NCBI GenBank assembly: GCA_964594045.1
Contig: CAZQKR010000069.1
Location: forward strand, 1 to 16,553
DNA from: UBA2365 sp964594045
GTDB lineage: Bacteria > Bacteroidota > Bacteroidia > Chitinophagales > Saprospiraceae
Direction of reading: 5' to 3'
DNA length: 16,553 nucleotides
Shown here: positions 1 through 7,927 of the stretch, piece after piece
How positions within the stretch are numbered: the first letter of the stretch is position 1
Layout of the letters: every line of letters begins with the position of its first letter
Notes under the pieces: model-generated
Told to the model about the DNA's origin: nothing
Seen by the model: the letters and a program-made list of their open reading frames with translations, nothing else
Databases searched by the model: none
Program-made: the position numbers and the translations under genes

Positions 1-11
1 CTCTTTTTTTT

Positions 12-55
12 AAAGAGCCTGATCAATTTTTTTTGGTCAGGCTCTTTGCTTTTTA
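12..55 (+). terminator. Rho-independent terminator of an upstream gene
   Basis: An 11-bp perfect stem (12-22 with 37-47, AAAGAGCCTGA against TCAGGCTCTTT) extends by a few more pairs including one wobble, closes on a T-rich loop, and is followed by GCTTTTTATT. The T tract lies on the plus-strand side only, so it should terminate a plus-strand gene that lies to the left of the window. Confidence 0.75.
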
Positions 56-80
56 TTGTATATTTTCTGATTCCCTGAAG

Positions 81-554
81 ATGAGTTTAAAAGTGCTAAA
101 ACAAAAATTGCTCTTAGAGTTGCTGTGGCTGCTGCTCAGCAGTATACTGACTCTGATTGTTTTTTTACCATTTCAACACTTTCAAATCAGCTTTCCTTAT
201 ACAACATTCAACATTTTTTTCATTTTTACTGCATTTCATGTCACCAGATGGATATTTACCCTTAAATATTCGTTTTTGGCACACCAGATGACTTTAAAAC
301 TCATTTTTATATTCCTGTCTGTAGCCTTATTTTTATTGGCTTACCGAGGAATGAATCTTTACCAGCTGTTCATCGATGAAAACGGATATTACTATTTATT
401 TGATCACCTGGAATTGGACCGAAGTTACAAGATAGCCTATTTTGTCAATTCACAATACTTTTTCTTTGGAATCTGGACTATGGTTTGTAGTATCGTTTTT
501 CCGTTTGTATTGGTCAGATCGATCTGGAGAGTGAGAAATACCGGGCAGGAATAA
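81..554 (+). CDS. Small membrane protein of unknown function, four predicted helices
   Basis: I do not recognise this gene. The 157-residue product is rich in Phe, Leu and Tyr. Hydrophobic segments sit near residues 10-31, 43-60, 72-89 and 124-147, with a more polar stretch (about 92-120, containing DENGYYYLFDHLELDR) between the third and fourth, so a four-helix inner-membrane protein is likely. The reading frame is open from a TTG at 33, but that codon lies inside the terminator hairpin; the ATG at 81 is a more natural start and gives a typical short charged N-terminus (MSLKVLKQK). No Shine-Dalgarno sequence is seen. The next gene starts 200 bases downstream behind its own candidate promoter, so it is probably a single-gene unit. 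That it is translated rests on the uninterrupted frame and the regular alternation of hydrophobic segments with charged ends. Confidence 0.65.
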   Translation: MSLKVLKQKLLLELLWLLLSSILTLIVFLPFQHFQISFPYTTFNIFFIFTAFHVTRWIFTLKYSFLAHQMTLKLIFIFLSVALFLLAYRGMNLYQLFIDENGYYYLFDHLELDRSYKIAYFVNSQYFFFGIWTMVCSIVFPFVLVRSIWRVRNTGQE

Positions 555-599
555 AATGCATCATAATTTTTTAAGTGTTAATTATTCGTTATATACGCT

Positions 600-629
600 T
601 TTGTGCATAACAATTCTTATCTAAATTTG
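600..629 (+). promoter_or_regulatory. Candidate Bacteroidota promoter for the EamA gene
   Basis: TTTG at 600-603, an 18-base spacer, then TAAATTTG at 622-629, which fits the Bacteroidota consensus TTTG-N19-TAnnTTTG closely. Transcription would begin around 636, giving a leader of about 120 nt before the TTG start of the transporter. Confidence 0.55.
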
Positions 630-753
630 TAAATTTATTCGCCTGCCGTAATATAATGGTCATCATGGTTAAAACTCGGTGCAATAAGGGAAGCATTAAA
701 TAATTGAGCTTAATAGAGAAGATTCTTTTTGATTAACAGTTAAAGAAAAAATC

Positions 754-1632
754 TTGATTGAGAAAGTTAAAATATCTGGCATTAGCCATTGGTTGATTTT
801 GGTTCTGCTCAGTCTGACATGGGGAAGTTCTTTTATCCTGATCAAGAAGGGGCTTCTGGCATTCGATGATCTTCAGGTCGCTTCGCTCAGAATCGCTATT
901 TCCACCCTTGTTTCTGTTCCAATAGTCATATATTACAGGAAAAAGATCCAATGGGAAAAATGGTATATTTTTCTTTTTGTCGGATTGGCCGGCAACGGTA
1001 TACCTCCTTTCCTTTTTGCGACCGCTCAGACCCAGGTCAATAGTTCTCTCGCCGGCGTACTCAATACTCTAACGCCCATTTTTACACTATTACTGGCCCT
1101 CATTTTTTTCAGACATCACCTGAGTTTCCGCAATATTACCGGTGTTCTGGTTGGCCTGGCCGGAGTTTTCCTGATCTCTTTTTCAAATGGTATTGATTTT
1201 GGTGGTGACCTGAGGTTTATTCTAATGATCGTGATCGCAACTGTGCTTTACGCAGTCAATATCAATGCGGTCAGGTATTATTTCCCAAAAACAAACCCGA
1301 TGATCATTTTGAGCACCTCATTTATGCTTTTTGGCCCTTTTTCATTTATTTATCTGTGGAAATCAGAAATATTTTCCGTGATCATTGACCATCCGGCCGG
1401 ACTTGTGTCATTGCTTGATGTTGCCATACTGGCATTGGTGGGTACCATGCTGGCTACCTATTATTTTTTCAAACTACTCCAGGAAACCACAACGGTTTTT
1501 GCATCCTCGGTGAGCTATGTCATACCTTTGGTCGCGGTTGGATGGGGATTATTGGACGGAGAACCTTTCAATATGATGTATATTATCAGTCTGTTGCTGA
1601 TCCTGGCAGGTGTTTTCCTTACGAGAAAGTGA
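754..1632 (+). CDS. EamA/DMT-family transporter (drug/metabolite exporter)
   Basis: A 292-residue integral membrane protein with about ten hydrophobic helices and the internal duplication typical of EamA (PF00892): the first repeat spans about residues 12-141 and the second about 150-291. Family hallmarks visible are LTWGSSFILIKKGL in helix 1, LNTLTPIFTLLLALIFFRHHLS at the end of repeat 1, and SYVIPLVAVGWGLLDGEPF near the end of repeat 2. Such proteins export amino acids, metabolites or toxic compounds across the inner membrane; the substrate cannot be read from the sequence. The only well-placed start is TTG at 754: the frame opens after a stop at 730-732, there is no ATG before helix 1, and an A/G-rich AAAGAAAAA precedes the TTG. 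The length matches the family, so it is complete. Confidence 0.88.
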   Translation: MIEKVKISGISHWLILVLLSLTWGSSFILIKKGLLAFDDLQVASLRIAISTLVSVPIVIYYRKKIQWEKWYIFLFVGLAGNGIPPFLFATAQTQVNSSLAGVLNTLTPIFTLLLALIFFRHHLSFRNITGVLVGLAGVFLISFSNGIDFGGDLRFILMIVIATVLYAVNINAVRYYFPKTNPMIILSTSFMLFGPFSFIYLWKSEIFSVIIDHPAGLVSLLDVAILALVGTMLATYYFFKLLQETTTVFASSVSYVIPLVAVGWGLLDGEPFNMMYIISLLLILAGVFLTRK

Positions 1633-2277
1633 TATTTCTTTTGTTCAGATAGCCATTAACTTCTTTTTCCCGATTCTGAGCCAAGCTATTTTATTTTATC
1701 GCCGCCGCCAAAAACTATGGAAGTTGAGAAACGTTCAGGTCAAAAAATCAAATTAACTGAATAGGAAGTTTGTACGATCTCAAGGGTATTCTTATTTTTC
1801 AAATTGGAATATTGAGTCTACTCCAGAAAATCCAATTTGTTGATTTTCAATTGTTTTTTGCTCCAACCTACTGACGTCGTAGATGCTGATAAGCTCGCTT
1901 CGTCAGTGCTAAAGGTCAGCACTGGACTAAAGGGAAACGATTGAAAATCAACAAATTAAAAGTCCCCATTTAGGGGGATTCAGGGGGCAAATATTTTTTG
2001 GAGCAGTCTTATTATTTCTTTTTTTAATATCTTTTCTTCCATGAATCTATAATTGTTGCCCGAACAATTCGACACAATAGCAATTTTTTTTGTTATTTTC
2101 GCCCTGTATTTCTGAAAATTTTGACATACAGGGTTCGCACATCAATTTTTTGTATTGCCGGACTCAGATTTTGTTATTTTCAGGATATGGAAAGGTTAAT
2201 GATTAGTCATTTCCGGCTTCCATAACGTTTTGCTTTCAACTTATGATTTATTCACCGGAAAAAACACTGCAAATCTG
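1633..2277. other. Non-coding stretch between the transporter and prs
   Basis: No convincing gene is found in 645 bases. The centre (1800-2008) is a structured inverted-repeat element, listed separately. The flanks are AT-rich and hold only very short open frames, such as 15 codons at 1717-1764. On the prs side the sequence GTTATTTTC occurs twice (near 2091 and 2172), both close to but not matching the -7 box, so no promoter for prs is called with confidence. Confidence 0.6.
1800..2008. repeat. Nested inverted-repeat element (MITE-like or structured RNA)
   Basis: The main arms, 1834-1856 and 1935-1957, are 23 nt each and match as an inverted repeat with one mismatch. A weaker outer pair, 1816-1831 with 1993-2008, matches at 13 of 16 positions around the core CTCCA/TGGAG. 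Inside are two further stems: ACTGACG (1870-1876) with CGTCAGT (1901-1907), and CAGTGCT (1904-1910) with AGCACTG (1918-1924); they share bases and exclude each other. A C-run/G-run hairpin lies at 1963-1978. At the left edge CAAATTGGA (1800-1808) is the exact complement of TCCAATTTG (1831-1839), which competes with the main stem. No transposase frame is present. It could be a non-autonomous mobile element or a structured transcript. Confidence 0.65.
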
Positions 2278-3210
2278 ATGAAAGAGATAAAATTATTTTC
2301 AGGAAGTGCAACACGTCAATTGGCAGAGGATATTTCTCACCACTTTGGCGATCCACTTGGTGATATGCAAACTTCACGGTTTTCTGACGGTGAAATGCAG
2401 GTGATCTACAATTCATCTATCAGAGGCGCTTCGGTTAACCTGATACAGTCTACCATTGCCCCTGCGGAAAATCTGCTCGAATTGCTCCTTATGATCGATA
2501 GCGCCAAAAGAGCTTCTGCAGGTTATATTACTGCCGTCATTCCTTATTTTGGATATGCAAGACAAGACAGAAAAGATAAACCGAGAGTGCCCATTTCTTC
2601 CAAACTGGTGGCGAATCTCGTTACGGCAGCAGGTGCAGACAGAGTGATGACGATGGACCTTCATGCGCAACAAATTCAGGGATTTTTTGATATTCCAGTG
2701 GATCACCTCAAAGCTGAAGCCATATTTATGCCTTATTTGCGACATCAAAGCAACCTGGACAATACAATTTTCGCCAGCCCGGATGTAGGCGGAGTGAAAA
2801 GAGCAAGGACCTACGCCAAATATTTTGAAAAGGAATTCGTGATTTGTGATAAGGAAAGAGAAAAAGCAAACGAGATCTCCAAAATGATCGTCATCGGAAA
2901 TGTGGAAGGCAAGGATGTGATCCTGGTGGATGACCTGATCGATACTGCCGGTACCATGACCATGGCTGCAGATCAGATCATCAGGAACGGGGCCAGGAGT
3001 GTCAGCGCAATTTGTACTCACGCCGTACTTTCAGGACCGGCTTATGAAAGGATTGAAAAATCTCAGTTGAAGGAATTACTGGTGACAGATACGATACCAC
3101 TTCAGCGGCCATCACCAAAAATAAAGGTGATCTCATGCGCCAAACTTTTTGCCAACGCGATCAAATATGTTTACGATAATAAATCTATCCAATCCTTATT
3201 TATTGAATAA
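2278..3210 (+). CDS. prs: Ribose-phosphate pyrophosphokinase (PRPP synthetase)
   Basis: Makes 5-phosphoribosyl-1-pyrophosphate from ribose 5-phosphate and ATP in the cytoplasm, feeding purine, pyrimidine, NAD, His and Trp synthesis. At 310 residues it has the normal bacterial length. Motifs seen: FSDGE at 35-39; the ATP flexible-loop region with RQDRK at 95-99; MTMDLHA with the Mg-binding His at 129; SPDVGGVKRAR at 167-177; and the ribose-phosphate/PRPP loop LVDDLIDTAGT at 216-226. The ATG at 2278 was chosen because MKEIKLFSGSATRQLA aligns with family N-termini; a TTG at 2230 would add 16 unrelated residues. No Shine-Dalgarno is visible. A terminator follows at 3275-3299 and rplY lies 273 bases downstream, a gene neighbour often found next to prs in bacteria. 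Confidence 0.97.
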   Translation: MKEIKLFSGSATRQLAEDISHHFGDPLGDMQTSRFSDGEMQVIYNSSIRGASVNLIQSTIAPAENLLELLLMIDSAKRASAGYITAVIPYFGYARQDRKDKPRVPISSKLVANLVTAAGADRVMTMDLHAQQIQGFFDIPVDHLKAEAIFMPYLRHQSNLDNTIFASPDVGGVKRARTYAKYFEKEFVICDKEREKANEISKMIVIGNVEGKDVILVDDLIDTAGTMTMAADQIIRNGARSVSAICTHAVLSGPAYERIEKSQLKELLVTDTIPLQRPSPKIKVISCAKLFANAIKYVYDNKSIQSLFIE

Positions 3211-3274
3211 TTTGTATTCCTGATCAACGATATATTAAACCTGAGCTGAACGCTTTGCCTGATTGAAAATGATC

Positions 3275-3299
3275 AACTATGTTAAATCATAGTTTTTTT
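3275..3299 (+). terminator. Rho-independent terminator of prs
   Basis: AACTATG (3275-3281) pairs exactly with CATAGTT (3288-3294) around the loop TTAAAT, and the stem runs into seven Ts (3293-3299). It lies 64 bases after the prs stop codon. It separates prs from the rplY promoter downstream. Confidence 0.75.
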
Positions 3300-3352
3300 C
3301 AATGATCAATAATATTAATACATTGTTTTTTATACAATTGAATAAAAAAATA

Positions 3353-3360
3353 TACCTTTG
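3353..3360 (+). promoter_or_regulatory. Bacteroidota -7 box upstream of rplY
   Basis: TACCTTTG within TATACCTTTGCAG exactly matches TAnnTTTG and is of the form often seen before ribosomal-protein genes in this phylum. The -33 region (about 3326-3333) is only T-rich, without a clear TTTG. The predicted start near 3367 gives a leader of about 117 nt, which contains the near-duplicate AACAAGCGTAAAACAAGCGT and a short ORF. Confidence 0.6.
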
Positions 3361-3483
3361 CAGTCCGTTTTTTAAATATTAACATTTGCTCGGCATTAGT
3401 CGTCTGTAAACAAGCGTAAAACAAGCGTTAGGGGTTTAGGAGCTCAATGTTCAGCTATACAAAAAATAGTAAATTTTTGACAG

Positions 3484-4110
3484 ATGAATGTGATTAGTTT
3501 ATCTTGTGAATCAAGGCAATCATTTGGAAAGCAACCTTCCAAGGAATTGAGGAGAAAAGAGTTGGTTCCCGGTGTGATTTACGGTGGAAAAGAAGTTGTA
3601 CACTTTTTTGTTGATGAAACAGAATTGAAACAGATTATTTATACGCCTGATTTCAATTTAATCGAGATTGAAGTTGAGGGTAAAAAATACAAAACTGTAT
3701 TGAAGGATGTGCAGTTCCATCCTGTTAGTGAGAATGTTGTACACATCGATTTTCAGGAATTGGTTCCCGGAAGAAAAGTTAAGGTCTCTGTGCCATTGCA
3801 GTTTTATGGTGATTCCAAAGGGGTCAAGCAGGGTGGTACGTTGGTTCCTGTGATGAGAAAATTGCAGATCAAATCCACTCCTGAGAACTTGGTCAGTGAC
3901 ATTAAAGGAAATATTTCAGCTTTGAGGCTTGATCAGTCCTTATATGTCAGAGAACTGGAAATTCCTGAAGGTATTGAAGTGCTGACTGTAAAGTCAACTC
4001 CGGTGGCTTACATCGAGGTGCCCAGATCTTTGAAAAGCGCTGAAAATGCTGCATTATTGGCAGCTGCCAAGAAAGGTATTGACCTGGACGAAGAAGGAGA
4101 TCAGGAGTAA
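3484..4110 (+). CDS. rplY: 50S ribosomal protein L25, long CTC/TL5 form
   Basis: Binds 5S rRNA in the large ribosomal subunit; long forms are also called general stress protein Ctc. The 208-residue product has the 5S-binding domain at about 1-92 (family features KELRRKELVPGVIYGG and VLKDVQFHPVSENVVHIDF) and the C-terminal beta domain at about 93-180 (VPLQFYGDSKGVKQGGTLV, ENLVSDI). It ends in an Ala-rich helix and an acidic tail (DLDEEGDQE), as expected for CTC-type L25. The start ATG at 3484 fits the conserved N-terminus; no Shine-Dalgarno lies directly before it, but an AGGAG further upstream serves a short ORF that overlaps this start. It has its own promoter and is followed by a strong bidirectional terminator, so it is probably transcribed alone. 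A pth gene, the common third partner, is absent here. Confidence 0.95.
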   Translation: MNVISLSCESRQSFGKQPSKELRRKELVPGVIYGGKEVVHFFVDETELKQIIYTPDFNLIEIEVEGKKYKTVLKDVQFHPVSENVVHIDFQELVPGRKVKVSVPLQFYGDSKGVKQGGTLVPVMRKLQIKSTPENLVSDIKGNISALRLDQSLYVRELEIPEGIEVLTVKSTPVAYIEVPRSLKSAENAALLAAAKKGIDLDEEGDQE

Positions 4111-4191
4111 TGATTTAATGTGTCTTTTCTTTTCATCTGGAAGAAGTAGTCGTGAGACTGATTTTTTTCAGAAAGGGAAAGAGATCAAAAT

Positions 4192-4233
4192 AAAAAATAA
4201 CCTGATGGGCTTGCCCATCAGGTTATTTTTTTT
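4192..4233. terminator. Bidirectional terminator between rplY and the MATE gene
   Basis: An 18-bp stem (4192-4209 with 4214-4231), GC-rich at the top (CCTGATGGG/CCCATCAGG) and A/T at the base, has a four-base CTTG loop. It is flanked by an A run on the left and a T run on the right, so it can terminate both the plus-strand rplY transcript (stop at 4110) and the minus-strand transporter transcript (stop at 4306). Confidence 0.88.
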
Positions 4234-4305
4234 CGTGAAAAATCTGGTTGTGACGACTAAAAAGTCCGTATCCCAACCCTGAATTCAGGCTTGATTCTTT
4301 TTATT

Positions 4306-5625
4306 TCATTGAGATTCGCCCTCCGGCTTCGAAGGCAACAGATTTTTGATAAAACCTGAGAACAACCAGGCCTGGAAAATGCCTCTCATCAGCAAAAAGA
4401 CCAGTAATGCGAGCCACAGAGCATGGATTCCCGGCAAGGATCGGGATGCAAAATATACAACTAAAAAGGTGATGAAGGACAACACCATGCTGTTGCGCAT
4501 AGCTTTGGATAATGTTAATCCGACGTAAATGCCATCCCAGATGTAGCTTGCAAAACCAGCCAATGGCAAAAGTATGACCCAGAAATAATAACCCATGGTC
4601 AAATTTATCGCGCCCTGGTCTGATGTAAATAGTCCAGCAAGATGTTTGCCTCCAGCCCAGTAGAACAGGGCATAAACAATCGCGAGAAATCCACCCCAGA
4701 TAAATGAATATTTTATGGATTTTTTCAGATTTATTGAATCTCCCCTGCCATAATATTTTCCGGTAAGGCTTTCAGCAGCATGGGCAAAACCGTCCACTCC
4801 GTAGGACATCCAGTTGAGGAATTGCAAAAGTATCACACTAGTTGCGAGAATGAGCTCACCTGCACTTGATGATTGCCTGTAGAAAAAGGCAAAAACCGTT
4901 GTGAGGCAAAGAGTTCGGATAAAAATGTCCTTGTTGAGGTGAAAAAAACGCTTCATCTCATAAAGATTGAAGACATCTTTTTTGATCAAAGACTTTTTCA
5001 GGAAGGGATATTTTATGAAAATTAAAATCAGCCCAAACAATAATCCGGCATACTGTGCGATGGTTGTGCCTAAAGCCACTCCGGTTTCTTCCATTTTCAG
5101 CCATACCACCATCACTATGCTCAAAAGAATATTGACCACATTGATCAGAATGGTTATGATCAGTGGTATTATTGCGTTTTGCATGCCAAAATAAAAACCG
5201 AGTACGACCATCAAACTTAATGCTGCAGGACCGGAAAGCATCCGGATTATGAAATAGTTCCGTGCAATAGGGTAGTGACTTTCGGAAATGTCCAGCAATC
5301 CGGCACTCAGCTGCCAAACGGGATTCCATAAGACCAGCAATAATATTCCGATAAAAAGTGAGGTGAACAACGCTCGATAGAATCCGCTGGCGATCGATTT
5401 TCCTTCTTCTCTGCCAAATGCCTGGGCAGTCAGACCTGTTGTGCTCATCCGGAGAAAGCCAAAATTCCAGAACAGAAAATTAAAGATCATGGCGGAGATC
5501 CCAACCGCACCCAGGTGCAGACCTGAAAGATGACCCATCAAAACCGTGTCTGTGGTGGACATCAGCGGAACGGAAATATTGCTCAGAATATTCGGAATAG
5601 CCAGTTTTAAAATTTCCCTGTTCAT
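4306..5625 (-). CDS. MATE-family efflux transporter, DinF-like
   Basis: A 439-residue polytopic inner-membrane protein with about twelve hydrophobic segments, the normal MATE size. The N-terminus MNREILKLAIPNILSNISVP, followed by STTDTVLMGHL and later GLTAQAFGREE, is typical of DinF-type MATE antiporters, which export cationic drugs or metabolites against a sodium or proton gradient. The duplicated MATE fold shows in a second half beginning near residue 225. The ATG at 5625 was chosen; a GTG three codons upstream (5634) is also possible. It follows the second ABC permease on the same strand with 67 bases between, without an obvious terminator, so it may be the last gene of the efflux operon or have its own promoter. 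Its substrate is unknown. Confidence 0.92.
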   Translation of the reverse strand: MNREILKLAIPNILSNISVPLMSTTDTVLMGHLSGLHLGAVGISAMIFNFLFWNFGFLRMSTTGLTAQAFGREEGKSIASGFYRALFTSLFIGILLLVLWNPVWQLSAGLLDISESHYPIARNYFIIRMLSGPAALSLMVVLGFYFGMQNAIIPLIITILINVVNILLSIVMVVWLKMEETGVALGTTIAQYAGLLFGLILIFIKYPFLKKSLIKKDVFNLYEMKRFFHLNKDIFIRTLCLTTVFAFFYRQSSSAGELILATSVILLQFLNWMSYGVDGFAHAAESLTGKYYGRGDSINLKKSIKYSFIWGGFLAIVYALFYWAGGKHLAGLFTSDQGAINLTMGYYFWVILLPLAGFASYIWDGIYVGLTLSKAMRNSMVLSFITFLVVYFASRSLPGIHALWLALLVFLLMRGIFQAWLFSGFIKNLLPSKPEGESQ

Positions 5626-5692
5626 TGCGTGCACAAATTAGGGATAAAACATATTTTATTCCGCATCAGGTAAGCACAAAAGCAGGTTTTGT

Positions 5693-6814
5693 TCAGGAAG
5701 TAGTCTTTCGGTAATTCAGAACCGCAAAAAAATTGACCACTACACCGATCAGGCCAACTTTGATAAAATGTCCGCTGACATCTGCAAATTCGCTTCCTTT
5801 CAAGAGTACTTTTCGGTTGACATCAATAAAATACGCAACCGGATTGAACCAGGTCGTTTTCTGAGCCCAGGAAGGCATGCTGTCTATAGAGGTAAAGAGC
5901 CCGCTCATGAGGACAAATATCATCAGGAAAAACCAGGAAATGAACATGGCTTGCTGTTGTGTATTGGAAATTGTGGAAACCAGTAGCCCAAGACCCAGTA
6001 TGGTAAATAAATACACAACGGAAAATCCAAAAATAAGCCAGAGACTCCCTTCCATCGGAATGTCAAACATCAGTTTTCCCAGAGTCAGGCCAATAGCGAG
6101 CTCCATCAGTGCCAGAACAGTGAATGGGGCAAGTTTTCCAACCAGGAACTGGTATTTTCTGATCGGGGTCACATTGATCTGTTCGATGGTACCCATTTCT
6201 TTTTCTTTTACAATATTGATCCCCGTGAAAAACATTCCGATGGCTGTTACCAGGATGACCAGGATCCCGGGTACCATAAAGTGAGCGTATTCCATTTCAG
6301 GATTGTACCAGAACAAGGTTTTTGTTTGCAAACCAGCTGTATTTACCGGATTGGCAGTTTTGAATTGCTCCGAAACGATGTTCCTGTTGAATGACCTCAA
6401 AATCGAATTGGTGTAAAATGTGGTCAGACCGGCTTTCATGCCATCTATTGCATTAGCCCCGATGAATACCCTGGCTTTATTGGTTTTCAGAAGATCCCTT
6501 TCAAAATCCTTCGGGATTTCGAGGATCAGATCGACATCCCTTTTTTGTAATTGTTCATAAGCCTTTTTATACGAATTGCTGATTTCCTTTACGATAAAAT
6601 GCTCTGAAGCCTGGAATTGACGGATAAGCCTTACATTGAAGTTTTGATTTTCATGATTGATGATGTGGATTTTAATGTTTTTTATTTCAAAATCAGCTGC
6701 ATGCACCAAAATGATCAATTGCACAAAAGGCATTATGAATAATGCAGGCAACATGATCTTGTGCCTGAAGATCTGTAAAAATTCTTTCCTGATGAGATAT
6801 AAAATGGTACGCAT
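5693..6814 (-). CDS. ABC-2 type permease, YbhR/YbhS-like (second subunit)
   Basis: A 373-residue permease with the ABC2_membrane_3 layout. Helix 1 follows a cytoplasmic MRTILYLIRKEFLQIFRHK start; a large extracytoplasmic domain covers about residues 40-175; five more helices follow. The cytoplasmic coupling segment VKEKEMGTIEQINVTPIRK and the C-terminal pattern LMSGLFTSIDSMPSWAQ with WFNPVAYFIDV are hallmarks of this family. It should pair with the preceding permease, and the two ATPases upstream should power export. Only six bases separate it from the stop of that permease, so they are translated from one message. The ATG at 6814 is the clear start; no strong Shine-Dalgarno is seen. Confidence 0.92.
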   Translation of the reverse strand: MRTILYLIRKEFLQIFRHKIMLPALFIMPFVQLIILVHAADFEIKNIKIHIINHENQNFNVRLIRQFQASEHFIVKEISNSYKKAYEQLQKRDVDLILEIPKDFERDLLKTNKARVFIGANAIDGMKAGLTTFYTNSILRSFNRNIVSEQFKTANPVNTAGLQTKTLFWYNPEMEYAHFMVPGILVILVTAIGMFFTGINIVKEKEMGTIEQINVTPIRKYQFLVGKLAPFTVLALMELAIGLTLGKLMFDIPMEGSLWLIFGFSVVYLFTILGLGLLVSTISNTQQQAMFISWFFLMIFVLMSGLFTSIDSMPSWAQKTTWFNPVAYFIDVNRKVLLKGSEFADVSGHFIKVGLIGVVVNFFAVLNYRKTTS

Positions 6815-6820
6815 ATCCGT

Positions 6821-7927
6821 TTATTCAAGTCTGATCTTAAATTTTTGAATACTGGCTGTAATGAAAACCAGTGTCATTAAGCTCAAAATAAGGGTTTCTT
6901 TCCAGATGATGTCAAGTGTGCTTCCCTGCAACATCACACCCTTAATGATGATGATGAACCACTTAGCAGGAATGATATGGCTTATCCATTGCAAAATCTC
7001 AGGCATGCTTTCGATCGGGAAAATAAAACCTGACAACAAAACTGTTGGCAAAAACAACGCGATCATGGAAAAGATCATCGCTGCCTGTTGTGTGCTGGTG
7101 ACCGTAGATATAAAGATGCCAAGGGATAACGAAGTTGATATATACAGCAGACTTTCCATCAGAAGCAGAACAAGACTTCCTCTCACCGGTACATCAAAAA
7201 CCAGGTCTCCAAGGACGAGGATGAGCAAAAGATCAATAAATGACAAAGCTACGTAAGGTATGACCTTGCCCAGAATGACCAGAGCCGGGTGCAAAGGTGA
7301 TGCAAGCAGCAGTTCCATGTTCCCGAATTCTTTTTCCCTGGTCAGGGCCAGAGAAGTCATCAGTGCACAGATCAGCATCAGGATGATGGTAATGATGCCC
7401 GGAACAAAAAGATAAACACTTTTCAATCCTGGATTGTACAGCATTCGCAATTCAGGTATGATGCTCATTCCCGTGATTCTGCCGCCAGCGAGTTCCATTT
7501 GATAGGTCTGAACAATGCCTTCGATATAACTGGAAATGATGGATGCATTGTTGGGCTCTGAAGCATCGGCAATCACCTGAATGGAATTGGATTTGTTTTT
7601 TTCAAAATCATTTCCGAAATTGACGGGAAAAACAACAGCCACATGAGCTTTTCCTCTCCTGAACAGTCGTTCTAGGGCTTCTTTATGATCCTCATAGGCT
7701 ATAATTTTGAAATAATTGCTCGCTTCCATCCTGCGGATGAGCTCAAGTGAATGTACGTCCCCGGAAGGATCGATCACGACGGTTTTTATGTTCCTGATCT
7801 CATTCGAAATAGCAAAACCAAAAATCACAACAAGCGCAATCGGCATCAGGATCAGGATCATCAACGTTCGCCAATCCCTGATGATGTGCAGACTCTCCTT
7901 TTGTATAATACTGATCAGTTTTTTCAC
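6821..7927 (-). CDS. ABC-2 type permease, YbhR/YbhS-like (first subunit)
   Basis: A 368-residue permease with the same architecture as its downstream partner: MKKLISIIQKESLHIIRDWR, then helix 1, an extracytoplasmic domain at about 45-165, and a five-helix bundle. Seen are the coupling motif TREKEFGNMELLLASPLHP and the end-of-bundle motif LLSGFIFPIESMPEILQWIS with IPAKWF. The start is GTG at 7927; no ATG in frame gives a plausible N-terminus. GGAAG lies almost touching the GTG, too close for normal ribosome binding. It is separated from the ATPase genes by 259 non-coding bases, unlike the tight spacing elsewhere in the locus. Together the two permeases would form a heterodimeric transmembrane channel. 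Confidence 0.92.
   Translation of the reverse strand: MKKLISIIQKESLHIIRDWRTLMILILMPIALVVIFGFAISNEIRNIKTVVIDPSGDVHSLELIRRMEASNYFKIIAYEDHKEALERLFRRGKAHVAVVFPVNFGNDFEKNKSNSIQVIADASEPNNASIISSYIEGIVQTYQMELAGGRITGMSIIPELRMLYNPGLKSVYLFVPGIITIILMLICALMTSLALTREKEFGNMELLLASPLHPALVILGKVIPYVALSFIDLLLILVLGDLVFDVPVRGSLVLLLMESLLYISTSLSLGIFISTVTSTQQAAMIFSMIALFLPTVLLSGFIFPIESMPEILQWISHIIPAKWFIIIIKGVMLQGSTLDIIWKETLILSLMTLVFITASIQKFKIRLE

Noticed and set aside
656..703. 15-codon open frame (ATG at 656) in the leader of the EamA gene
   Set aside because: No ribosome site and no regulatory amino-acid run; too short to support.
1624..1642. AGAAA/TTTCT hairpin followed by Ts at the EamA stop codon
   Set aside because: Only five A/T-rich pairs with the stop codon in the loop; too weak to call a terminator.
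2413..3021. Long minus-strand open frame of 202 codons opposite prs
   Set aside because: It is fully antisense to a clear prs gene, its translation is rich in Cys, His and Ser without family features, and it arises from codon bias of the real gene.
4278..4289. Perfect palindrome CCTGAATTCAGG just after the MATE stop codon
   Set aside because: No T tract follows on the minus strand, and a much stronger bidirectional terminator lies at 4192-4233; probably chance or a minor hairpin.
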